From: Chrysophaeum taylorii
Lineage: Eukaryota > Sar > Pelagophyceae > Pelagomonadales > Pelagomonadaceae
DNA: 64,000 bases
Direction of reading: 5' to 3'
NCBI GenBank assembly: GCA_029834535.1
Contig: JAQMWT010000544.1
Coordinates: 124,001 to 188,000, forward strand
The translations under genes and the position numbers were made by a program. Numbering within the stretch: position 1 is the first letter of the stretch; each line of letters starts with the position of its first letter. The notes below the pieces were generated by a model. That model did no database searches and was not told the origin of the DNA. It was given only the letters and a program-made list of their open reading frames with translations. Below are positions 51,851 to 62,434 of this stretch, piece after piece.

Positions 51851-52547
51851 CTGCATTCCATTACGTCGTCTACTCCCATTGCGACGAGCTTTCCCGAGTT
51901 TCCAGAGTCAACGAGAGCGCAAGGCACGGGGTCGATGAAAGCGCCAAGGCACGCAGTAAGCTAAAGAACTACACCGACATCGTCTCAGTGGTCGCCACTC
52001 TCGCATTTGGCATTGCCGTGAACTCGTTCTCTCAGGGATTCGAACGGAAAGAAGACAAACCCCGATTCTTCAAGGTAGAGTTCGCCTTCTGTACCTGGAC
52101 GGCGTCCGGATTGTGTGTTTCCTCGCGATGCAATTCATCTCGCTGGCCGCAGTTGCCTTGTCGGATCGCGACCTCGAGAATCGTTTCTTCCCGAGACAAG
52201 AGGAATGCCGAGAAGTCGAGAACCCCCGAAAGTACTTGGTCGCAGGCCTGGCGCACTTGATTCTAGGTTGGGCTTACATCTTGATCTCCTTCCTCATCCG
52301 AGGCGGGAACAAATACGGGGGCCAGGCAGTCGTTGTCCTCGATTTCTCAATGCCCTTCGCCTTCATTTGGCCATACTCCTCTTACACAGCCCTGAAGACG
52401 CCTCCTCGCGGTGGCGCGCCAGCTCTTATTAGAGTTTTCTTCGTTCAACACTCGCAACGCTGGAGAGGGGTCTTCGACCTTCTTGCCATAGACGCGCGGC
52501 GTGACGAAGCCCGTCTCCGGCTCGACGGACTCCGTAGAGAACAGTAA
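51757..52547 (+). pseudogene. Frameshifted four-pass membrane protein, unknown family
   Basis: The frame from 51757 encodes a coil (S-K-L-K-N-Y-T-D) and the first hydrophobic segment (I-V-S-V-V-A-T-L-A-F-G-I-A-V); it shifts by one base near 52105-52115 into a second frame that carries three more segments (L-A-M-Q-F-I-S-L-A-A-V-A-L, Y-L-V-A-G-L-A-H-L-I-L-G-W-A-Y-I-L-I, and F-S-M-P-F-A-F-I-W-P-Y) and ends at 52547. Continuous hydrophobic periodicity across the junction suggests one original protein. A short intron at the junction is possible but no good splice pair was seen. Function unknown. Confidence 0.45.
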
Positions 52548-52696
52548 TTTCAACTGCGTTGCCCTTCAGCAGAGTGAGAGCAGTGGTAGTCTGCCCTCGT
52601 ATCTGTCTCCAGTAACGAGGAGGACAGCACGGTGTGAATATATAAAAAAATTGAAAAAAATAACAACATAGAAAATAACACAGCGTTTACTTAAAA

Positions 52697-52787
<91 letters not shown>

Positions 52788-52790
52788 AAG
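52697..52790 (+). repeat. (AAAT)n microsatellite
   Basis: About 23 perfect AAAT/AATA repeats over some 94 bases. Confidence 0.95.
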
Positions 52791-54227
52791 GTGCTAAAAG
52801 TAAGAGAGCTAGCCCTAGGATAGGGGATATTAACCCTAAATCAAATTTTCTATCTCTACGCCCTCACAGATTGAACTCGGTGAGCGAAATCTGGATCAAA
52901 CTAAGCAGGAAGCGACTTTCCATCGACAAGGATGTGTAGAGAAATCTGCTAACTCCTACCCTTATTCCGTCCGTTGAGAACGCGATCTCTTCCTTGCCCT
53001 TCTCCTTCCTTTCTACACAGTCAATTAATACTCTGATCTGTGCTCACGCTCATCATCGTATGGTCTAGCGCGCCCCGCAGGTATGTAGTAATTACATGTT
53101 ACCCTGATGTGCTGCTATGTATCGTCTGTCGTGTGAAGAGGCTGGGGGGACCACTGCCTGGGTTCCCTGAAACCTACATTTTTGCCAGACTCACGCGGTG
53201 AGACGGGATGGTCTCTCAGTGATCTCACCACTGCCTAGCGGAATACTCAGCAGGTTATGGGACCAGCGGGGTCCTGAGGGATCATGTGTTGCATGCACGT
53301 TTACCATTGGGTTTTGGATCGTTACCGCGCCGATCTAGCCTCGCCATGCAACACAATTGTTTGTATACGCTATAACATGGGTTTGTACATAGCTACATCG
53401 CACACGTTAAGACTGCGTACCCCCTGTGTGCTTTTTGTAGTATCGTATTGTCGTGAAAGTGTCGGTGTGTGTGTAGTCTGTACAAGTCCTGTATTGGTTG
53501 TGCACGCACGCTTGGAATATTTTTTTGGTATGTCCTCTTTTTTGGATGCTCCACGATAGTACACAACATGCCGCTCTCCGAGCACCCCCTTACCACCTGC
53601 CTGTTCAGTGTATGCCCCTTTAACACTGGCAGAAACCACAGTTTTGCACAGTTGCCAAATAGGCGCTTCCATTGTTTACCTGATGAGTGTACATAGACAC
53701 CACCGCTAGACAGAGCCCCCTAGAATGTTCTAGATGGTGTCAATTCTGCTCTCTGACAACCCACAGGTTCAGTCACAGTTCTCTTGTAGAACGAGCAGTA
53801 AAGGTCGCACCCAAAGCAGTCTGGGTGCTGACATTCCCTTACTTAAGGTTCCCGTTGATTTTCTCAGCGAGAACAACCATTCCAACACCAGAGTGACGGT
53901 GTTCACCTTGGTTATGTTGAAGATTTGAATACCAGGTGCCTCATATCTGAGGCGTTCCCACTCATATCAGACCAAGTAGCACAGTTGGCTACTGTTTGCT
54001 ACGCTAACGAGGTCAGGGCTTTTCCGCCCGAAATTAACGATCGCCTTGAGGATGGTGAATGCAACCTTAACCTCACCCATTCTCGCGAACTTGCTCTCGG
54101 CCTAGCCAGCCATTACCAATAAATACTTAAACTTTTTCGATGCAGTGTCTCCGAATGATGTCTCGTATTTGAATCAAGAATTAAACGCTGTTGTGTACAT
54201 ACAATTGGTGTACATGTTGTTCATTAA
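52791..54227. other. AT-richer stretch left of the large retroelement
   Basis: Base composition drops in GC compared with the host genes. Short ORFs only. This is where a 5' LTR and primer-binding site would be expected, but the 3' LTR is outside the window, so no terminal repeat can be matched and no convincing primer-binding site was seen. Confidence 0.4.
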
Positions 54228-55373
54228 ATGTGTGCGTTCTTTCAAGCACCTCCTGTTTCAAATCAGCCGTTGGACACCCACGTTTTCGAACTTGACCTCA
54301 CGCAGAACTCTTTCCCACATCTGTTTCCGACCGAAATGTCGTTAAACTATTGGCCAGAACGTTTTACTGAGTCTGGACCCAGCGCTATTCTTACTACTGA
54401 TTCCAATGGGCGGCTTTCCTTATGCCATACTGCCGAGTCGGTAAACTTTACTGAAGCTGCCCTTGCCCAGCTCTCTGAGGAGCAGCGAAAATGAACTATC
54501 CTCTGACAACACCAGCAACAATCGCCACGATAGAGGATGGGTCGACTGGTGCCTCATCTATGAAACACGCACCTCCACTAGAGCGCAACCTGAAGCCAAC
54601 AGACTATGTCATCCTTCTGACTCTTCAGCTATTCTTGAGTACGCACTGGACCTCTACAACTCAGTGTCCAATACCACAAGCGATAAAAGACGCCTAGAAC
54701 CGCCAGTCTCTTGGATCCCTTACGTAGAAGGATTGTCCACACATCGAAAGCCCAAATTACTGCTAACTCAACTGCTGGACTCCACAGACACTGAACTGGC
54801 GCACACAGCACATGTACTTGCGTCACTTACCAACTCAGCCAATGGACAACAGTCGAAACCCGCATTTAACGCACGACGCCTACGTAACTCAAAAGACGCT
54901 AGTCAGCCCTTCTTCCCCAATGATCTTAGCTACTACCGATCCGGTGACTCCTATTTCACCAGAGCCCGCAGTCCTGGTCAATCTAACGATCGCCCCGTGT
55001 ATGCTCGCACCTTTGACAGACCTTCTCGATCTGATATGAAATTGTTAGATCGCACTAAGCATACTATGCATGCACTCAAAGATCAATTCCGGGAGCTCTC
55101 CAAATACGTCAATCAAACTACTATACTACCTCTCAGCTGCAAGATAAGATTACAAAGATATTTGAAACGTTGTTGCAATCTGCAGATATTATCGCTACTA
55201 CGTCTAACCTACAGACAATAATAGTACAGACTTGCTCCGCTCAAATGATTAACTTTCCTATGCCGAAGATATCATTCGGAATGTTGACATACATCTATCT
55301 GCCTTCGACCGAAACGTCGTTAAACTGTGGGGGAGACCAACCTACCATGCCTGCACACCTCTACTCCATCTAA
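54228..55373 (+). pseudogene. Gag-like region of the large retroelement (frame-broken)
   Basis: Three overlapping frames (54228-54494, 54463-55221, 55170-55373) cover this region. The middle one is a polar, Ser/Asn-rich protein of ~250 residues with a helical stretch near its end (T-K-H-T-M-H-A-L-K-D-Q-F-R-E-L) that could be coiled coil, as in Gag proteins. No CCHC zinc knuckle was found. The motif T-E-x-S-L-N-[YC] occurs at 54330-54350 and 55308-55328, and T-A-E-S-V-N-F at 54429-54449. Identification as Gag rests on position before the protease, not on homology. Confidence 0.45.
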
Positions 55374-56382
55374 CTCAAGTGGCATCAGCTCTTCACCAGC
55401 CACTGCTGCCGCGGAATCAGTCAATTTTACAGCTGACACCATAGCAAAATTGTCACCTGTGCGACTTACGGAGCTCTCGTCACATGTCACTGCAGCAATG
55501 TGCCGAAGGAGTTTCGATCAAGCAGCGGCCAATACTACATTGTCGAGCAACCCACAAGATCTCTCACCATTCGATCTTAACAACGGTCTCGGCAAGGACA
55601 ACGGGGAACCTACCGCGCACGTCGTTCCTATTACCTCTTCACAAGTTGTGGTCACCTCAAAAAAACTGCTCACTCGAACTAATTTGTTCGCAGCCAGCAT
55701 CCCTTCTACCAGTGTACCTCGCGAAAACGCTTTTCTCACCAAATACCGGAGAGACCATAATCTTCCCCTCCATTTTCAATTTCTATACTTGGACAGTTGT
55801 GCCTCCATCTCGCTGATGACCACATTTGATTTTGCTTTACCGAATCACATTTTTCCCGTAGACGCTAAATGTGCCCCAGTTGTCCAAACTGCCACTGGAC
55901 AACAGCAGGTATCGCATATCATGTTTATGAAAAATATAGTATCGCCTTTACCTGCTCACCCAGGCATTGACTACGTCAAGCTTGACTATGTCCTCAAACC
56001 GGTGCAGGGTCGACACTTATTTATCCTAAGTGCCCCCGAATGGAACAAGGCTCAGCTAACTGTCACTCTCAATGACAGTGAACAGCCAAATATGTCGCAT
56101 CTCACTAGCTTACTTGATAAAGACGTGCATGTGCCCATTCACTACGTCGACCACGACCTCCCGGCACTACCGTGTCTACCCTACACACTTGCACGCGATA
56201 GGAACCTTGAGCTACGTTCACTATCCTTCCCGCTGAAGAGGTACAACGAAAACCGTGACCTTTGCCACTATTACAATTACCTGGTCACCAAGCTCAAAAC
56301 TCGACCGTGGCTGCGTACTCTACTTCTCAACCTTCGGAAGCAGAATGAATATGTAAGAAACAACACTCCACCTCTCACCTGA
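55327..56382 (+). pseudogene. Retroelement aspartic-protease region
   Basis: 351 open codons ended by TGA at 56380. Near 55783-55812 it reads F-L-Y-L-D-S-C-A-S-I-S-L, the active-site loop of copia proteases (L-D-S-G-A-S), followed about 30 residues later by V-V-Q-T-A-T-G and a repeat of hydrophobic strands. Gly of the D-S-G triad is replaced by Cys (TGT, one base from GGT), which would impair catalysis in this copy. The motif A-A-E-S-V-N-F lies upstream at 55408-55428. The frame resumes after the stop and runs into the methyltransferase, so pol was probably one polyprotein. Confidence 0.7.
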
Positions 56383-56409
56383 CTACGCACTCGTCCAGCA
56401 TTCCTATCA

Positions 56410-58340
56410 ACTACCAACAATGGCTCTCGCAAACCAACTGTCATGTTACTATGCTCTGGATTGTCAACACCTGCGTTTCTGTCACAGGCCACCAATGACT
56501 TGGGCTTAAACATCAACGTTAAGATTGCTGTTGAGTCCGACGAAACGCTTGTACGCATGTTACGCAAACACTTTCCAAAGATTATTATTTTCGAATCTCT
56601 ACCCTCCTTCCTCAATCATCTCCAGTCTATAACGGAGGATGAAAGACGGAATTTTTACTGTGATGTGATAGAAATCGCTCCCCCTTGTACCAACCGAAAT
56701 CTTCACAAGAGCACCAAAACATCCGACTTGGCCAGTTTGCTCGATGACTCCCTCTTTGACAGTATGCTATCTGTCATCAAACTACTCAAACCCTTAGTTC
56801 TACTTGCGGAGATGACACCCCCTCACAAGTGTATTCACAGGGATCACATCTCCGTAGCTAACCTCATTCACGCCACACTGGACTACACTGTTGATGTAGT
56901 CGACCGCTTCCCTACCTATCTGTGCGGCGATTATCAATCTCGGGACGATGGATCTGCATTGCTCGCAGGTACAACACTGGACCCATGGACATCCTGTCCT
57001 GGCCGAACCAGCACCCGAAGCGCTTCTTGGACATAGCAGATGACGTTAACTCCGTGCCTAAAACCCTCTGGCTCTCCAAGACTCTGTCTCAAGGCTGGGT
57101 TCGCACTTACCCAGATCCACCATTGGTTCACTCCCCCAAGACGTTTCCCTTGTACTCTCGTACTGGCTCCGTTCGGTTAAGCTTCTATGAGCTTGAGACC
57201 CTCAACCTACTCTTCCTCAGGCTTCATTCACAGCAAGCTTTCGAACAACATACACATAAAACGCACTCGGAGTGTTCCTATCATCACCTTGGCTTCAAGA
57301 GGTCTTCTAATCAACCACTACCCGGATCATCAAATCCTCTCCGCCTCAAGGCATTTATCACTCTATACAATTTGTTCGCCAGAATCTCGCCGAACAACGC
57401 TACACCTGTATCTTACTATGTTGCGATCTTCGAAACTAACCAGCCCGCTCCTAGGCTATTTCTTACAACTTCCTCATCTACCTTCAATATCCACACTCTT
57501 ACCGGTGGACACCACTCTGATGGCAACTTACTAGTTGAGAACAATGCAAGCAAATACCAGGCTTCCATTGACGCTTATGGATCTACTTACACCCTAACCG
57601 CCAGCGATAATCCCGCCGATAAGAAGCTCCATCTCGACTCGTTTCAGGGATACCTATGGCTAGTGCAAGCCTACCCCCTTGTCAACGCAGCCCACAACAC
57701 TGTCCCTGCCATCCGCAACTTACTCCAACAGTGCTCTCTTGTTATACCTGACTGTCTCTCACAACCAATCTTCCGATCAATTCACTTTCAAGGACAGATA
57801 TTTTTCCTTGGAAGATTACCATCTTTCTCATAGCAGGTATATTGGCTACTTACGCGGCAGCGACCGCAAGCTCGGATCCAAAATTCACTCTATGTCGGCT
57901 CCATTGCCAACTATCCGGGGATATGCCAATATCATCTTGTTGGACCCTCGCAACGGCAAACTCCGCTACCCCACGCGAGTCGAACTTATCAAAGCCAACA
58001 ACCACACTCGCTTCCAGACGTCCTTCTTACTTTCATTGAAGAAAGACTTATGCTACGACCCACTCAGCAATGCTCTAGCTGCGGGCACTTATCACACCCT
58101 TTACACCCACATCTGTCGCGTGGTCGCCGATATGAAGTCACTTATGTTGAACCCTTCCTTTCAACATGACAGTGCTACCTTGAAGAAGACTTACGTATCT
58201 ACCTTCCTCACCCGTGAACTGCTTCTTTCCAGTCACAGCTCAGACACTATCTTTCAGGCGGCTGCATGCATTCATGAGTCATATTTCCAACTGCAGCTGG
58301 ACCGAAAAGTCGTTAAACTACCATTCCTCAGGAACAACCC
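56410..58340 (+). pseudogene. C5 cytosine DNA methyltransferase domain in the retroelement
   Basis: Motif I: M-L-L-C-S-G-L-S-T-P-A-F (from 56443), then I-A-V-E-S-D-E-T, the acidic cofactor-binding residue. Motif IV: D-V-I-E-I-A-P-P-C-T (56662-56691), with the catalytic Cys codon at 56686-56688. Motif VI: L-L-A-E-M-T-P-P (Glu codon 56809-56811), in place of E-N-V. Motif VIII: D-Y-Q-S-R, then after a one-base frameshift near 56940 G-R-W-I-C-I-A-R-R. Two later places could be motif IX: R-L-S-F-Y-E-L-E-T (near 57175) and R-Y-P-T-R-V-E-L-I (57976-58002). The second follows A-P-L-P-T-I-R-G-Y and precedes S-N-A-L-A-A-G-T-Y, which resembles motif X (G-N-A-V). The enzyme family methylates cytosine C5 using AdoMet. 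All motifs are present, but frameshifts break the copy. Confidence 0.75.
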
Positions 58341-58549
58341 CTGAAGAAGCCCTTGCTATAACTCCCACTGTTGATGATGCTGACACTAACGATGATCCTG
58401 ATGCCCCATCATTAGACGCACCCACAGAGCTCAAATTCAATGTCCGTCGGAAGAAACACATCCCGGTCAAAGCAATCCCTCGCAAATCACTCGCCCATGG
58501 CACCGTCGAATACCAAAATGCCAAAGAACGCGCCACCGCTTCCACAATG

Positions 58550-59500
58550 TACATCACTGTCCTGATATCGTTGCCGCCAAAGCCCCGGACGTTCTTGCTC
58601 GCCCTGGCTTCTCAGCATCCGATATTCCCACAGGGATATGTGCATAGACTGCATTTGCCACAACAAACGTCACCGCCACGCCCATACTAACGAAATCAAG
58701 CCCAACTTTGAACAGACCCACCGACCTGGTGAAGTCTGGGCCTGCGATGGTGGCTACGTAACCATACCTTCTGAATGGGGCGGCTTCTCCCATATTATCG
58801 TTTTCAAAGAACTACTATCGAAGTTCCTACTCGCCTACTTCACTCGCACTACTAACGCCACCGAATTTACTCGAGCATTAGACTACCTGCATACCTTTTG
58901 CAAAACTCAACTCAATGTGCATCTACGCACAGTATACTCCGACGCGTTCCGGCCGTACTTCAGCCAACACATCACTACTCCCTACAGGGTCGAACACGGC
59001 ATGAACCTTGTTGCGTTCCCACCTTACCTTCACCATTTTAACCACGAAGTCCAACAGAGCATAGGCTTTGTCGCCTCCGCCTCCTCTACTCGCCTCCGCA
59101 ACCTTCTCAATGCCCATTACCCTGGCGCCAAGATCGTGGAACCTGCCATCCACTTCCCATGGGTTGTAATCCACACCATCCAATCGTACAATCTATTGCC
59201 AAATGCCTCACTCAAACGCATTCACCACGCCATCATCAGTCCTCGACAGTTTATCTATAATCAACTAGCAACACCTCAACATGATCTCCTCAAGATCTTT
59301 GGCAGCGAGTGCTTCCTCCTCATTGAGCCTCATGAAAACCACAAGTATGAGCCCTCTCGGCGCCGCTATCTCTACCTGTGCTGCGCCAACTCCCAAAACC
59401 CACTTGTCTCTCCTCATGTTGACCATCAAGCTGATGTTGTCCTTAATCCTGAAAATGGCCAGCTTCGCATCACCTCTAAACTGACCTTCACCTACATGAT
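58550..59500 (+). pseudogene. Copia pre-integrase zinc motif and integrase core
   Basis: V-H-H-C-P-D-I at about 58548 and, one frame later from 58638, C-I-D-C-I-C-H-N-K-R form a plausible H-H-C-C zinc finger. The core then reads G-E-V-W-A-C-D-G-G-Y (first Asp), V-Y-S-D-A-F (second Asp) and H-E-V-Q-Q-S-I-G (Glu), the D-D-E order of retroviral-type integrases. From 58638 the frame is continuous into reverse transcriptase (to 61136), through a Pro-rich linker at about 59620-59720. The zinc motif and core are in different frames, so one frameshift near 58630 breaks this copy. Confidence 0.8.
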
Positions 59501-60479
59501 CCGCCGCTCCACCTTGGATCCTGAACATGCTCCTCCACCTGATGCTCCGCCAGTATCCTTCGACATTAACCCTCATCGCGATGAAGACCCCGATGATGAA
59601 GACCCCGATGATGCGTTGCAGAGGGGGATTCATCCTGAGAGGGGGCGCACGCCCGCTCCTGCCCCGTCGCCAACTCCGCCTCCTTCTCCTAAGCCTACAT
59701 CCGCAGCCTCACCACCTGCTGACGACACTACTTCTCGTGACGACAATACCATTTCGCCACCGCCAATTCTCCCTTCTTACAAGGACTTGTTCTCTCAAGA
59801 CCACCTTCAACTTGTCCCGGGGACTAAGCGCCCCAACCAGCGTAAAGCCTCCTCCATGACTTCTGTCAATGCTCGGCTCCAAGCTTCTACGGTTGGTGCC
59901 TATAAAGCCGCTGGCGGCAAACTCGCTGACTTCCGCTGGGACCTTCAACATCGCTTTCTCGATTTCAAATCACCCACCCTCTCCTCCCTCAACACCTCTG
60001 GTGGCATCCACTGGACGGCTCTCTGCCCAGAGGGGGAACAGGCTCTGCTGGTCAAACACCTCCTTCCATTGCGTACCGATCTTCTATCTCGCTACCCCTT
60101 ACTAGATGGTGCTTTCTCGCAAACCAAATGCGCATCCAGCATCCCAGTAGCTACACACCTCCTCACCGATGCCACTCCTAGTGGCCACCTCCCGCCTTCA
60201 CTTGTCGCTATGTTCATGGAACATGCTTCAGCGTTTGGTGTCTCTCCATTGCAATACGCTTACTGTTACCTGGCACCCACCAGTCTCATCGATCACTCGC
60301 CATCTGAGTTTGGCGCTACATCCGCCGAACTGTCTGACCTGGAGGAATACCTCCTATGCACTACCGAGTACATCACCCAGGTACTTCATGAGGAACCCCT
60401 CCTGGTTGTTGCCTTGGAACCTGACCACTCTACCCCTTCCACTTGTGCCACTCACGCATATCCTGAAGTCCTCTACACT

Positions 60480-62360
60480 GCTTCGACCGAAACGTCGTTA
60501 AACTATGGCTCTCCAGCCACTATAGGTCCGGACGAATACAAAGTCCAAGAGGCCGACGTATCCATCGACGAGTACAAGCTCAAGTGTCTTCAAGGCCTTT
60601 CCCCTGAAGACAGACAAGCCTATGTCAAGGCCATCGCAAAGGAACTACATGATATAGTGCGCTTCGGCTGCTTTAAGCTATCTCTACCTGATGCCTCTAC
60701 TCGTCCAATTGACAGCCGGCTCGTCCTCAAGATCAAGACGAACGCGTCTGGCGATTACATCAAGCACAAGGCCAGATTAGTCTTGCGTGGATTTCTAGCC
60801 TCACTTGGCGCTGATTTCTTTGGGACGTTCAGCCCTATGGCAACTATGACCGCCATACGTGTCATCTTAGCAATTGCGGCGTACAAAAGACTACCGGTCT
60901 ACCATAGTGACGTGCCCAACGCGTTCGTCCAGTCCGACATCGACGCACACGTCTACGTCCAACTCCCGGATGGCATCAAACTACTTGATCCTCACGACGA
61001 TAAATACCGTGGCCGCCGCTTACCCAAGTTGCTAAAATCCCTCTATGGACTCAGACAATCTCCCTCTCTCTGGAACAAAGAGATCGACGGCTTCTATCGG
61101 AGTCTTGGATACAAGCGACTCCATACGGATACGTGATTATATGTGCGCACATCCCACACTCGCTTTGTCATGTGCAGTTTATCAGTGGACGACATTGTTA
61201 TAGTGTTAAATGATGACACTCTCCGCACAGAGTTACAAGGTGCGTTACATGAGCGTTTCTCTGTGGAACAATTCGAGCCAGTCCATACTCGTTTGGGAGT
61301 GCGTGTCTGCCGAACGTCGGATGGATCCATATCGTTAGATGTCAAAGCCGAACTAGAAGCATTATTTACCGACCATCCCATACTAAAAAACCTCACCCCA
61401 CTACGGTATCCTATGTCATCCACTTTTACTTATAAAGAAGGCTCCCCTTCTACCGATGTGGAAATTTATATCCACGATCACTTCGCTACTCTACTTGGTA
61501 AATTGGTCTTCACGCGAGTTGCTTGTCGCCCCGATTTCTCCCGAGCTATAGGACGCTGTTCCCGAGGTATGCACTCTACCACCTATGTGCATATCCAAAT
61601 GCTCGGTCACCTCCTAAGGTACCTCAGTAAACCTGCCAATCGAGCTCTTCGTCTCTGGTTGCACCCTAAAGGGAATGCTATCGAAAACCATATACGCGTT
61701 ATTTCACCTAATAGAGTTGACCTGTCAACAATAATCGACTACCGGGACAAAGACGTCGCTGCTGGCAAGTTCGACCCTCTAGTTGCTATGGTGGATGCCG
61801 ACAACGCTCCTTCACTGGAACAGGAAGACAGAAAGTCCACTACTGGCTTTGTTTTCTACCTGTTCAACTGCCTCATCGCCTGGAAAAGCAAACTACAACC
61901 CATAGTTTCGTGTTCTACCCACGAAGCTGAGCTTATCGCTCTCAGCATCTGCGCTGACGAAGCAGTCTGGCTCCGTAAGTTACTTCTTGAGCTCTCGTTT
62001 GTTGTTAATCCGACATTCTATATGAATACGCAAACTGACCCTCCTTCCGATTTTGACGCTGATGACAATCCTATTGCCGAGGATATGCGCTTCATCAGAA
62101 GCCTACCCCTTTTGTCTGATAATGCTGCAGCTGTGCACACTTCCAACAATCCTGACGGTTCTTCTCGTAGCAAAGCCCTTTCCACTCGATGGTTCAAAAT
62201 TCGCGAATATGTCGCACTACAGAAAATTCGTGTTCACCATGTCCCTGGCAAGTTAAACGTAGCTGATGGCTTCACAAAGCCTCTTGCAGCCGACTTTACC
62301 ACGCTCCGTTCTCTTCTAGGTATGCACCATGCTACTGACTCAGACCAAGAAGATACCTAA
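60480..62360 (+). pseudogene. Copia reverse transcriptase and RNase H
   Basis: Starts after the T-E-T-S-L-N-Y motif at 60486-60506. Landmarks: K-A-R-L-V-L-R-G-F (about 60768), F-S-P-M-A-T-M-T-A-I-R, D-V-P-N-A-F-V-Q-S-D (the first catalytic Asp region), S-L-Y-G-L-R-Q-S-P, then the V-D-D active site in L-S-V-D-D-I-V-I-V (about 61180-61206). An in-frame TGA at 61134 interrupts it between the two. RNase H follows: D-R-K-S-T-T-G-F-V-F-Y, C-S-T-H-E-A-E-L-I-A-L, L-S-D-N-A-A-A-V, H-H-V-P-G-K-L-N-V-A-D. The same frame serves both ORFs (58638-61136 and 61143-62360), so a single point change would explain the stop. Confidence 0.9.
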
Positions 62361-62434
62361 TCTCTAGCCCTGACCGCAATGTCATTAAACTAGCCCTCAT
62401 CTTTTGCCACTACTTTTTGTGTACGTCGTCGCCA

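Noticed and set aside
52697-52790. AAAT repeat as a CRISPR or replication origin
   Set aside because: Perfect 4-base microsatellite without spacers; nothing else supports such a role.
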